64,000 nt of DNA from Hyperoodon ampullatus (taxonomy: Eukaryota > Chordata > Mammalia > Artiodactyla > Ziphiidae): the NCBI GenBank assembly GCA_949752795.1, contig CATKHW010000281.1:620001-684000 (forward strand), read 5' to 3'. A model generated the notes under the pieces. It did not search any database and was not told the DNA's origin. It saw nothing but the letters and a program-made list of their open reading frames with translations. Position 1 is the first letter of the stretch. Each line of letters starts with the position of its first letter. The position numbers and the translations under genes were made by a program. Positions 22,761 to 35,582 of this stretch are shown in pieces.

Positions 22761-23500
22761 GAAAAGTTTCATGGATTATTGTGATGAGAGTGAGCATGGA
22801 GCATTGTGATGACAAGGGCACGGAACACAGTGATACATGTGTCATGGAGGATTGCAATGACAAGGACATGGAGCATTGTGATGACAAGCGTCATGGAGCT
22901 TTGTGATGACAACGGCATGGAGCAATGTGATGAGAGGTTTCATGGAGCTTTGTGATGACAATGGCATGGAGCATTGTGATTCCAAGGGTCATGGAGCTTT
23001 TTGATGACATAGGCCATGGAGCATTTTGATGGCAAGGGCGTGGTGCATTGTGATGAGAAGGGCAGGGAGCATTGTGATGACAGGGTCATGGAGCAATTGG
23101 ATGAAAAGGGTCATGGAACATTTTGATGACAGTGTTTATGGAACATTGTGATGTTAGGGGTCATGGAGCATTGTGATGAAAAGGGTCATGGAGCATTGTG
23201 ATGACAGGGGTTATGGAACATTGTGATGTCAGGGGTCATGGAGCATTGTGATGATAAGAGCATGTAGCATTGTTGTGACAAGGGTCATGGAACATTGGGA
23301 TGACAGGGTGGAGGGAGTATTGTGTTGAGTAGTGATGGAACATTGTGATATCAGTGGTGAGAGAGCATTTTGATGAGAGGTGCATGGAGCATTGTGATGA
23401 CAAGGCTGTGGAGCATTGTGATGAGAAACGCAGGGCACATTGTGATGACATGGGTCATGGAACATTGTGCTGACAAACGCATGGAGCATTGTGATGACAA
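22761..23500. repeat. Minisatellite internal segmental duplication, copy 2
   Basis: Partner of 19641-20380. Differences include caaggacatg for caagggcatg near 22865 and gtgttgagt for gtgttggct near 23322. After 23500 the two copies go to different blocks of the array. Confidence 0.88.
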
Positions 23501-26500
23501 GGTTTATGGAGCATTGTGATGACAGGGGTCATGGAGCATTGTGATGACTGAGGACATGGAGCATCGTGATGACCAGGGCATAGAGCATTGTGATGGCAAG
23601 ACCGTGGAGCATTGTGATGAGAAGACCATGGATAATTGTGATGACGCTCGTCATGGAACACTGTAATGACAAGGGGTATGGAGCATTTTGATGACAGGGC
23701 TCATGGAGCATTCTGAAGACAATGATCAGGGAGCATTCTGATGACAAGCTTGTGGAGTATTGTGATGACAATGACATGGAGCGTTGTGATGAAAAGGGCA
23801 TGGAGCATTCTTATGAAAAAGGCATGGAGCATTTTCATGACAGTGTTCAAGGAGTATTCTGACGACAAGTGTCAGGGAGCATTGTGATGACAAGTGTATT
23901 GAGAATTGTGATGATAAAGGTCATGGAGCATTGTGACGACAAGTGCATGGAGTATTGTCATGACAGTCATCATGGAGTGTTGTGATGACAAGTGTTATGG
24001 AACATTGTGATCACAAGGGGTTGGAGCATTGTGATGACAGAGGTCATGGACCATTTTGATTTCAAGGAGCATGGAGCATTGTGATGACAAGGGCATGGAG
24101 CAATGTGATCCCAAGGTTCATGGAGGATTGTGATGAAAATGGTAATGGAGTATTGTGATGACAAGCTCATGGAGCATTGTGATGACAAGGTCATGTAGGA
24201 TTTTGATGACACAGGCATGGAGAATTGTGATGATAAGGGTCATGGAGCACTGTGATGATAAGCGTCATGGAGCATTGTGATTACAGGGGTCATGGAGCAT
24301 TGGGATGACAAGGGCATGGATCATTGTGATGACAAGTGTCATGGAGCATTGGGCTGAAAATGTTCATGGAGCATTGTGATGACAAGGGAATGGAGCATTG
24401 TGATGACAAGAGTCCCGGATCTTTGTGTTGTCAGGGGTCATGGAGTGTTGTGATGACAGTGGTCATGGAGGATTGTGATGATATGGGTCATGGAGCATTG
24501 TGATGAGAAGGTCATGAAGCATTGGGCTGAAAATATTCATGGAGTATTGTGATGACAGGGGTTATGGAGCATTGTAATGAGAAGGGAATTGAGCACTGTG
24601 ATGACAAGGTCCTGGAGCATTGTGATGGGAAGTCCATGGAGCATTCTGATGACATGCGTCATGGAGCTTTGTGCAGACAAGGGCATGGAGCATTGTGATG
24701 AGAAGGCCATGGAGCATTCTGATGACATGCGTCATGGAGCTTTGTGCAGACAAGGGCATGGAGCATTGTGATGAAAATGGCATGGATCATTGTTATGAAA
24801 AAGGCATGGAGCCTTGTCATGACAGGGTTCAAGGAGCATACTGACGACAAGTGTCACGGAGCATTGTGATGACAAGTGTATTGAGCATTGTGATGACAAA
24901 GTTCATGGAGCATTGTGATGAGAAGACCATGGATAATTGTGATGATGAGCGTCATGGGGTGTTGTGATGATAAGTTTTATGGAACATTGTGATCACAAGG
25001 GTTTGGAGCATTGTGATGACAGAGGTCATGGAGCATTTTGATTTCATTGTGATGACAATAGCCTGAAGCATTATGGTGATGGGCATGGTGCATTGTGATG
25101 ACAGCGTTCATGGAGCATTGAGATGAAAAGGGGCATGGAGCATTGTGATTACAGGGGTCTTGGAGCATTGTGATGACAAGGGCAAGGCGCATTGTGATGA
25201 GAAGGCCATGGAGCATTCTGATGACATGCGTCATTGAGCTTTGTGATGACAAGAGCATGGAGCATTGTGATTACAGGGGTCTTGGAGCATTGTGATGACA
25301 AGGGTCATGGAGCCTTGTGATGACAATGATGTGGAACATTGTGATGGCAGGGGTCATGGAGCATTGTTATGACAGGGGTAATGGAGCATTGTGATGAGAA
25401 GGGCATGGAGCATTGGTCTGAAAAGTTTCATGGATTATTGTGATGAGAGTGGGCATGGAGCATTGTGATGACAAGGTCACGGAACACTGTGATCCATGGG
25501 TCATGGAGGATTGTAATGACAAGGGCATGGAGCATTGTGATGAGAAGGGCATCGAACATTGTTTTGACAAGCGTCATGGAGCTTTGTGATGACAAGGGCA
25601 TGGAACAATGTGATGAGAGGGTTCATGGAACACTGTGATTCCAAGGGTTATGGAGCTTTGTGATGACAAAAGTCATGGAGCATTTTGATGTCAAGGGCGT
25701 GGTGCATTGTGGTGAGAAGGGCAGGGAGCATTTTGATGACAGGGTCATGCAGCAATTTGATGAAAAGTGTAATGGAACATTTTGATGACAGGGGTTATAG
25801 AACATTGTGATGTCAGGGGTCATGGAGCTTTGGGATGAAAAGGGTCATGGAGCATTTTGATGACAGGGGTTATGGAACATTGTGATGTCAGGGGTCATGG
25901 AACATTGTGATGATAAGGGGATGTAGCATTGTGATGACAGAGGTCATGGAACATTGTGATTACAGGGGTGAGGGAGTATTGTGATGACTAGTGATGGAAC
26001 ATAGTGATATCTCTGTTGAGAGAGCATTTTGATGAGAAGTGCATGGAGCATTGTGATTACAAGGTTTATGGAGCATTACGATGACAAGGTTGTGGACCGT
26101 TGTGATGAAAATCACGTGGCACATTGTGATGACAAGGGTCATGGAGCATTGTTCTGACAAAGGCATGGAGCATTGTGATGACAAGGGTCATGGAGCATTG
26201 TGATGAAAAGTTCATGGAGTATTTTGTTTACAAAGGTCACAGAGCCTTGTGATGATGTGGGCATGGACCACTGTGATGACAAATGTTATGAAGCATTGTG
26301 ATGACTGGAGTCACAGAGCATTGTGATGACAGGGGTCATGGAGCATTGTGATGACAAGGGCATGGAGCATTGTGATGACAGGGGCATGGAGCATTGGTCT
26401 GACAAGTTTAATAGATTATTGTGATGACAGTGGGCATGGGGCATTGTGATGACAAGGGCATGGGGCATTGTGATGAGAAGGTCATGGAGTATTGTGAAGA

Positions 26501-29500
26501 CAGGTGTCAGGGAGCATTGTGATGACATATGTCATGGTCCATTGCGATGACAATGGCATGGAGCATTGTGATGCCAAATGTAATGGAGGATTGTGATGAC
26601 AAATATAATGGAGCATTGTGATGATTAGGGCTTGGAGCATTATGATGACAAGGGCCATTGAAAATTTTCATGACAAGGTCGTGAAGCATTGTGATGACAA
26701 GGTGCTGGAGCATTGTGATGAGAAAACCATGGAGCCTTGTGAGACAAGTCTCCTGGAGCATACTGATGAAAAGGGGCATGGAGCATTGTGATTAGAGTGT
26801 CTTGGAAAATTGTGATGACAAGGGCATGGAGCATTGTGATGAGAAGGCCAAGGAGCAGTCTGATGACATGCGTCATTGAGCTTTGTGATGACAAGGGCAT
26901 GGAGCATTGTAATTACAGTTGTCTTGGAGCATTGTGATGAAAAAGGCATGGATCATTGTGATGAAAAAGGCATGGAGCCTTGTCATGACAGGGTTCAAGG
27001 AGCATACAGAGAACAAGTGTCTGGGAGCATTTTGATGACAAGTGTATTGAGCATTGTGATGACAAAGGTCATGGAGCATTGTGATGAGAAGACCATAGAT
27101 AATTGTGATGACGAGCGTCATGGGGCATTGTGATGACAAGTGTTATGGAATATTGTGATCACAAGGGTTTGGAGCAGTGTTATGACAGAGGTCATGGAGC
27201 ATTTTGATTTCATTGTGATGACAATAGCCTGAAGCATTATGATGATGGGCATGGTGCATTGTGATGACAGGGTTCATGGATCATTGAGATAAAAAGGGAC
27301 ATGGAGCATTGTGATTACAGGGGTCTTGGAGCATTGTGATGAGAAGGGTCATGGAGCCTTGTGATGACAAGGCCATGGATCATCGTGATGGCAGGGGTCA
27401 TGGAGCATTGTTATCACAGTGGTAATGGAGCATTGTGATGGCAAGGGCATGGAGCATTCTGATGACATGCATCATGGAGCTTTGTGATGACAAGGGCATG
27501 TAGCACTGTGATTACAGGGGTCTTGGAGCATTGTGATGACAAGGGTCATGGAGCCTTTTGATGACAAGGCCGTGGAACGTTGTGATGGCTGGGGTCATGG
27601 AGCATTGTTATGACAGGTGTAATGGAGCATTGTGATGACAAGGGCATGGAACATTTGTCTGAAAAGTTTAATGAATTATTGTGATGAGAGTGGGCATGGA
27701 GCATTGTGATGACAAGGGCACGGAACACAGTGATACATGGGTCATGGAGGATTGTAATGACAAGGGCATGGAGCATTGTGATGAGAAGGACATCGAGCAG
27801 TGTGATGACAAGCACCATGGAGCTTTTTGATGACAATTGCATGGAACAATGTGATGAGAGGTTTCATGGAGTATTGTGATGACAATGGCATGGAGCATTG
27901 TGATGCCAAGGGTGATGGAGCTTTGTGATGACAAAGGCCATGGAGCATTTTGATGACAAGGGCGGGGTGCATTGTGATGAGAAGGGCAGGGAGCATTGTG
28001 ATGACATTGTCATGGACCAATTTGATGAAAAGGGTCATGGAACATTTTGATGAGAGGCGTTATGTAACATTGTGATGTCAGGGGTCATGGAGCATTTTGA
28101 TGAAAAGGGTCATGGAGCATTTTGATGACAGGGGTTATGGAACATTGTGATGTCAGGGATCATCAAACATTGTGATGATAAGTGCATGTAGCATTGTGAT
28201 GACAGGAGTCATGGAACATTGTGATGACAGGGTTGAGGGAGTATTGTGATGAATAGTGATGTAACATTGTGATATCAGTGGTGAGAGAGCATTTTGATTT
28301 GAAGTGCATGGAGCATTGTGATGACAAGGTTTATGGAGCATTGTGATGACAAGATTGTGGAGCACTGTGACGACAAGCGCATGGTGCATTGTGATGACAT
28401 GGGTCATGGAGCATTGTGCTGACAAGCGCATGGAGCATTGTGATGACAAGGGTCATGGAGCATTGTGCTGAGAAAGGCATAGAGCATTGTGATGACAAGG
28501 GTCAAAGAGCATTGTGATGAAAAGTTCATGAAGCATTGTGGTTAAGAAGGTCACAGAGACTGTTGATGACAAGGGCATGGACCATTGTGATGACAAAGGT
28601 CATGAAGCCTTGTGATGACTGGAGTCACGGAGCATTGTGATGACAGGGGTCATGGAGCATTGTGATAACAAGAGCATGGGGCATTGTGATGACAAGGGCA
28701 TGGAGCATTGGTCTAATAAGTTTCATGGCTTATTGCGATGACAGTTGGAATGGCGCATTGTGATGACAAGGGCATGGAGCATTGTGATGACCAGGTCATT
28801 CATTATTGTGAAGACAGGTGTCAGGGAGCATTGTGATGACATATGTAATGGCCCATTGTGATGACAATGCCATGGAGCATTGTGATGCCAAGTGTCATGG
28901 AGGATTCTGATGACAAAGGTAATGGAGCATTGTGATGACAATGGCTTGGAGCATTGTGATGACAAGGGCCAGGGAGCATTGTGCTGAGAAGTGCATGGAA
29001 AATTGTGATGACAAGGGACATGGAGCATTCTGATGACAAGCTTGTGGCGTATTTTGATGACAATGGCATGGAGCATTGGGATGAAAACGGCATGGTGCAT
29101 TTTGATGAAAAAGGCATGGAGCCTTTTTGTGACAGGGTTCAAGGAGCATTCTGATGACAATTGTCAGGGAGCATTGTGATGACAAGTGTATCGAGAATTG
29201 TGATGACAAAGGTCATGGAGCATTGTGATGAAAAGGGCATGGAGTATTGTGATGACAGGCATCATGGAGCATTGTGATGACAAGTGTTATGGAACTTTGT
29301 GATCACAAGGGTTTGGAGCATTGTGATGACAGAGGTCATGGATCATTTTGATTTCAAGTAGCATGGAGCATTGTGATGACAAGGGCATGGAGCAATGTGA
29401 TCCCAAGGTTCATGGAGGATTCTGATGGCAATGGTAATGGAGTATTGTGATGACAAGTGCATAGAACATTGTAATGACAAGGTCATGTAGCATTTTGCTG

Positions 29501-31420
29501 AACAAAGGCATGGAGCATTGTGATGACAGGTGTCATGGAGCACTGTGATGACAAGCGTCACGGAGCATTGTGATTACAGGGGTCATGGAGCATTGGGATG
29601 ACAAGGGTATGCATCATTGTGATGACAAGTGTCATGGAGCATTGGGCTGAAAATGTTCATGGAGTATTGTGATGACAGGGCTCATGGAGCATTGTGATGA
29701 CTAGGGAATGGAGCATTGTGATGACAAGAGTCCCGGATCATTGTGTTGTCAGGTGATATTGAGCGTTGTGATGACTGTGGTCATGGAGCATTGTGATGAT
29801 ATTGGTCATGGAGCATTGTGATGAGAAGGTCATAGAGCATTGGGCTGAAAATGTTCATGGAGTATTGTGATGACAGGGGTCATGGAGCATTGTGATGATA
29901 AGGGAATGGAACATTTTGATGACAATGTCCTGGAGCATTGTGATGAGAAGATCATGGAGCCTTGTGATGACAAGTCTCATGGAGCATTCTGATGAAAAGG
30001 GGCATGGACCATTGTGATTACAGGGGTCTTGGAGCATTGTGATGACAAGGGCATGGAGCATTGTGATGAGAAGGCCATGGAGCATTCTGATGACATGCAT
30101 CATGGAGCTTTGTGATGACAAGGGCATGGAGCATTGTGATTACAGGGGTCTTGGAGCATTGTGATGAAAATGGCATGGATCATTGTGATGAAAAAGGCAT
30201 GGAGCCTTCTCATGAAAGGGTTCAGGGAGCATACTGATGGCAAGAGTCAGGGAGCATTGTGATGACATGTGTATTGCGCATTGTGATGACAAATGTCATG
30301 GGGCCTTGTGATGAGAAGTCCATGGATAATTGTGATGAGTAGCGTCATGGGGTATTGTGATGACAAGTGTTATGGAACATTGTGATCACAAGGGTTTGGA
30401 GCACTGTGATGACAGAGGTCATGGAGCATTTTGATTTCATTGTGATGACAAGAGCATGAAGCATTATGATGATGGGCATGGTGCATTGTGATGACAGGGT
30501 TCATGGAGCATTGTGATGAAAGGTGGCATGGAGCTTTGGTCTGACAAGTTTCATGGATTATTTTGATGACAGTGGGCATGGCACATTGTGATGACAAGGG
30601 CACGGAGCATTGTGATGCCAAGTGTCATGGAGGATTGTTGTGACAAAGGTAAAGGAGCATTGTGATGATAAGCGCATGGAGCATTGAGATGACAAGGGCC
30701 ATTGATAATTTTAATGTCCATGTCCTGAAACATTGTGATGACAAGCGCATGGAGCTTCCTATGACAGGGGTCATGGAGCATTGTGATGACAAGTGCATGG
30801 AGTATTGTTATGACAAGAGCATATAACATTGTGATGAGAAGTGCCATGGAGCATTGTGATGACAAGGACGTGGAGAATTGTGAGGACAAGGGACATTGAG
30901 CTTTGAGATGACCAGGGCATGGAGCATTGTGATGGCAAAACCGTGGAGCATTGTGATGAGAAGACCATGGGTAATTGTGATGACGAGCATCATGGAGCAC
31001 TGTAATGACAAGGGGCATGAAGCATTGTGATGACAGGTGTCAGGGAGCATTGTGATGACAGGGGTCATGGAGCATTGTGATGACAAGGGCATGGAGCATT
31101 GTGATGACAAGGGTACGGAACATTGTGATGAAAAGTGCCATTGAGAATTTTGATGATAAAGTCGTGAAGCATTGTGATGACAAACATTTGGAGCTTGCTA
31201 TGACAGGGGTCATGGAACATTGCAATGACAAGTGCATGGAGAATTGTGATGAAAAGAGCATGTAACTTTGTGATGAGAAGTGTCATGTAGCATTGTGATG
31301 ACAAGTACGTGGAGAATTGTTATGACAAGGGACATGGAGCATTGTGATAACCAGGGAATGGAGCATTGTGATGACATGGGTCATGGAGCATTATTATGAC
31401 AAGGGCCATGGTGCATTCTG

Positions 31421-32104
31421 ATATAAGATATCACTTAAGAAGGGAATGTAAACCTGGCTAAATATGAAATGAATTAGGAAAGAGAACAGAGTCTCAGATT
31501 TACAAAACACTCTTATGCTTGCTTAAGGGGGAAGGAGAAGTGGGGAGACACACAAAACCAGAGTTTGATATTAACACAGGTACCGTTCCATAATCCAAAT
31601 ACAGAAGAGACAAGCCCGACTCCTTCCTCAGTGAATGGGACTCAACAACCCTATTACCCACAGAGAAATATATCTGACTAGTAAGGATCTTAAAACCTAT
31701 GTATTGATATGTCTCCATAACGGAACCAAGTGTGTCTAGAATGACATAAACACGGCAGTGAGAACCAGCTCAAACCCACTATAAAAAGGAATTTCAAAAC
31801 AAAACAAAGAAACAGTGAAATTCTTACACAACACCTTCAGGGGTTCTGATGAAACTTGGAATGACCCTATCTACAACAACAGCTGGATGTGGCATAAGGC
31901 TGTTCACCTGGGACTGAGAGGATTGGTGAAATTGGGTGAGAAAATGCAGACGCTTTAAAGCAATAATGCCTGCCACTGATTCCATGGTTCCCAACTCTCC
32001 AGGTAGAAGGGAATATCACTACAGTTATAACATGTATGGGAAACCTAGAGAATGGACACCCTCTGATGGTGAAAGGTTTCTAAAACTCTACTAATTTTTT
32101 TCTC
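31421..32104 (+). repeat. Satellite monomer, right part after the minisatellite
   Basis: Satellite resumes at atataagatatcacttaaga, which in an intact monomer lies about 400 bp beyond the point where the left side stopped. Continues through the L1 3'UTR-like part and A-rich end (about 31785-31815) to the monomer end. Belongs to the diverged group with aacaccttcaggggttctga. Confidence 0.88.
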
Positions 32105-33842
32105 TCCATGTGCTGTAGCTTGACATTCCAACTGCTTTAATATCAATCTTCCAACTTGGAGAGTCAGCCCCTATAACCTCCTGGTTCGCACAGTTGGCAC
32201 ATTGTGCAGAGGATATAAGGGAAGAGGGAGAACCAATGAGAGAGTAGCTGTAGGCATTTGGACGGCCACATGTCACTCTAATTTCCCGTCACGAAGAAGA
32301 ATTAACCAAACTCTCAGCCTGCCCCACCCCCATAACTAGTATAGGTCCTGAAGCAAAATTGTGGGTTTGCGGTCAGCTCACAAAAACACAAGTTGAAAAA
32401 TGGAGCTCAGGGGCACAGCAATTCACTAACTTGCAGAGTTATACAGGACTACTCCCTTCCAAAAATCTGTTGAGGAAAAGCCATGAGGCGGACTTGAAAA
32501 TGAGGGAGATTTGCACGAAACAGATTTCGAGAAGTACACTGGAATCGCCTTTAAACACAGGAAAAGCATCACAACTTCGACAATTATGGAATTGTCCATA
32601 AAGGGTGCATGCGTTTTCTCCTGAATATATTCAGGAGAAAACACATACACCCATTTTGGCCAACCAAGCAACCGCAAAATGCAAATCTGCACTTCAAAGA
32701 AGTATCACTTCCCACCAGTCAAAAGGGATATCCTTAAAATGTGTAAAAACCAGAAAGGCAAGAGGGGCTCTAGAGAACAGGGAGCCTTGTTATGCTGATG
32801 GGTGGGATGCAGATTGCCAACAGCCACTCTGGAGGAGTGCATTGTGTTCCCTAAAAGAATTAAACAACAGAGCTTCACAACCTAAGGCACTTCCTGTCAT
32901 GGGAATATACCTTGGGGAAATTGAAAATCAATAAGACACAGCCAACCCAAAATATAGGGCAGCACTGCTTACAAGAACCTCGACTTCGGGACACCTTAAA
33001 TATCCCAGTAAAGACAAAAATAGTAAAGAAATTGTGGTACATACGTACGATGGAATATCCCTCAGCCATGAAATCAATGTCATAAGGCCAGTAGCAGCAT
33101 AATGAGTGGATTCATGTACTATGATTCTAACTGAAATAAGTCACACAGAAAAAGAAACTTATCATAAGATATCACTTATGAAGGTCTTGTAAACATGGCT
33201 ACACATGAACTGAATTAGGAAAGAGAAGAGTCTCACATTTAGAAAACACTCTTATGCCTGCTCAAGAGGAAAGGAGAGGTGGGGTGATGCATAAAACCAG
33301 AGTTTGATATTAGCACAGGTACGGTTGCATAATCCAAATACAAAATAGACAAGACCTACTCTTTCCTCACTGAACGGGGCTCAACACCCCTATTCCCCGC
33401 AGGGTAGTATATCTGACTAGTAAGAATCTTAAAACCTATGTATTGATATGTCTCCATAAGGTAACCAAGTGTGTCTAGAATGACATAAACACGGCAGAGA
33501 GAATCAGCTCAAACCCACTATAAAAATTAATTTCAAAACAAAAGAAATAAACAGTGAAATTCTTACACAATACCTTCAGGGGTTCTGATGAAACTTAGAA
33601 TGACCCTATCTACAACGACAGCTGGATGTGGCATAAGGTTGGTCACTTGGGACTGAGAGGATTGGTGAGATTGGGTGAGAAAATGCAGACCGTTTAAAGC
33701 AATGATACCTGGCACCCATTCCATGGGTCCCAACTCTCCAGGTAGAAGGGAATATCACTACAGTTATAACATGTATGGGAAACCTAGAGAATGGACACCA
33801 TCTGATGGTGAAAGGTTTCTAAAACTCTACTAATTTTTTATC
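32105..33842 (+). repeat. Diverged satellite monomer
   Basis: 1,738 bp. Diagnostic variants shared with the next monomer include ggacggccacatgtcac and tttcccgtcacgaag near 32258-32295, and cttcacaacctaaggcac near 32873. Palindrome 32591-32664 keeps the inner stem (gttttctcctgaatatattc and its partner), but the outer arms mismatch (gtccataaagg against cattttggcc). Confidence 0.9.
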
Positions 33843-35582
33843 TCCTTGTGCACCAGTTTGACATTCCAACTGCTTTAGTATCAATCTCCCAAATTGGAGA
33901 GTCAGCACCTATAACCTCCTGGTTCGCACAGTTGGCACGTTGTGTAGAGGATATAAGGGAAGAGGGAGAAACAATTAGAGAGTAGCTGTAGGCATTTGGA
34001 TGGCCACATGTCACTCTAAATTCCCGTCACGAAGAAGAATTAGCAAACTCTGAGCCAGCCCCCCCAATGGAACCAGTATAGGTCCTGAAGCAAAATTGTG
34101 GATTGGCAGTCAGCTCACAAAAACGCGAGTTGAAAAATGGAGTTCAGGGGCACAGCAATTCACTAACTTGCAGAGTTATAAAGGACTACTCTCTTCCAAA
34201 AATCTGTTGAGAGAAAGCCATGAGGCGGACTTGAAAATGAGGCAGAAGTGCACGAAACAGATTTCCAGAAGTATATTGGAATCGCCTTTAAACACAGGAA
34301 AAGCATCACAACTTCGACAATTATGGAATTGTCCATAAAGGGCACATGCGTTTTCTCCTGAATATATTCAGGATAAAACGCATACACCCATTTTGGCCAA
34401 CCAAACAACCGCACAATGCAAATCTGCACTACAAAGAAGTATCACTTCCAACCGGTCAAAAGGGACATCCGTAAAATGTGTAAAAACAAGAAAGGCAAGA
34501 CAGGATCTGGAGAACAGGGAGACTTGTTATGCGGATGGGTGAGATGTAAACTGCCAACAGCCACTCTGGAGGAGTGCATTGTGTTCCCAAAAAGAAGTAA
34601 ACAACAGTGCATCACAACCTAAGGCACATCCAGTCTAGGGAATATACCTTGGGAATTCTGAAAATCAATAAGACAGAGCCACCCCAAAATTTAGGGCTGC
34701 ACTGCTTACAAGGACCTCAACTTGGGTACACCTTAAATATCCCAGGAAATATAAAAATGGTTCAAAAAATTGTGGTACTTACGAACGATGGAATATCCCT
34801 CAGCCATGAAATCAATGTCATAAGACCAGTAGCAGCAAAATGGGTGGATTCAGGTACGATGATTCTAAGTAAAATAAGTCACAGAGAAAAAGAAACTTAT
34901 CATAATATATCACTTATGAAGATCCTGTAAACATGGCTACACTTGAACTGAGTTAGGAAAGAGAACAGTGTCTCACATTTAGAAAACACACTTATGCCTG
35001 CTTAAGGGGGAAGGAGAGGTGGGGTGATGCATAAAACCAGAGTTTGATATAAGCACATGTACCGTTCCAAAAACCAACTATGGAATAGACAAGACCTACA
35101 CCTTCCTCAGTGAAAGGGACTCAAAACCCCATATTTCCCGCAGAGGAATATATCTGACTAGTAAGAATCTTAAATCTACGTATTGATATGTCTCCGTAAG
35201 GGAATCAAGAGTGTCTAGAATGGCATAAACATGGCAGCGAGAATCAGCTCAAACCCACTATAAAAAGGAATTTCTAAAACAAAACAAAAAAACTGGGAAA
35301 TTCTTTACAATTCCTTCAGGGTCTCTGATGAAACCTGGAATAACCCTATCTACAACGACAGCTGGATGTGGCATAAGGCTGGACACTTGGGACTGAGAGG
35401 ATTGGTGAGATTGGGTGAGCAAATGCAGACCCTTTAAAGGAATAATGCATGGCACCCATTCCATGGGTCCCAACTCTCCAGGTTGAAGGGAAGATTACTA
35501 CAGTTATAACATGTACGGGAAACCTAGAGAACGGACACACTGTGAATATGAAAGGTTTCTAAAACTCAACGAATAGTCCCTC
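33843..35582 (+). repeat. Mosaic satellite monomer at the edge of the young array
   Basis: 1,740 bp. The left part to about 34635 carries the variants of the previous diverged monomer (gatggccacatgtcac, gtgcatcacaacctaaggca). From there on it matches the young HOR monomers (gaagatcctgtaaacatgg, cagggtctctgatgaaacc). Palindrome 34328-34401 is imperfect. The switch marks the boundary between diverged and homogenised satellite. Confidence 0.88.

Larger units (their letters stand above)
16928..31420. repeat. 14.5-kb minisatellite array, 24-25 bp unit
   Basis: Continuous tandem array of a unit close to catggagcattgtgatgac followed by aaggg or aggggt. Successive agcatt positions at 31021, 31046, 31071 and 31095 give spacings of 25, 25 and 24 bp. 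I estimate roughly 550-600 units. Units vary at a few positions (gcattgtg/gcattttg, gacaag/gagaag/gaaaag). Longer-range markers recur: a unit with gtgatggaacat...gtgatatc near 18501, 20214, 23334, 25993 and 28258, and gatttcattgtgatga near 22381, 25040, 27206 and 30433. This shows variable higher-order repeats of about 1.7-3.2 kb. Antisense open frames (Ser-Gln-Cys-Ser-Met and His-His-Asn-Ala-Pro rich) are stop-free by-products of the unit. No gene. Confidence 0.95.

Noticed and set aside
16945..31400. CRISPR array (regular short repeats)
   Set aside because: There are no unique spacers: the whole array is one 24-25 bp tandem unit with variants, in a vertebrate genome.
16945..31400. Box C-like motif (gtgatga) as a sign of box C/D snoRNA genes
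   Set aside because: It is just part of the minisatellite unit. No paired D box at snoRNA spacing and no terminal stem.
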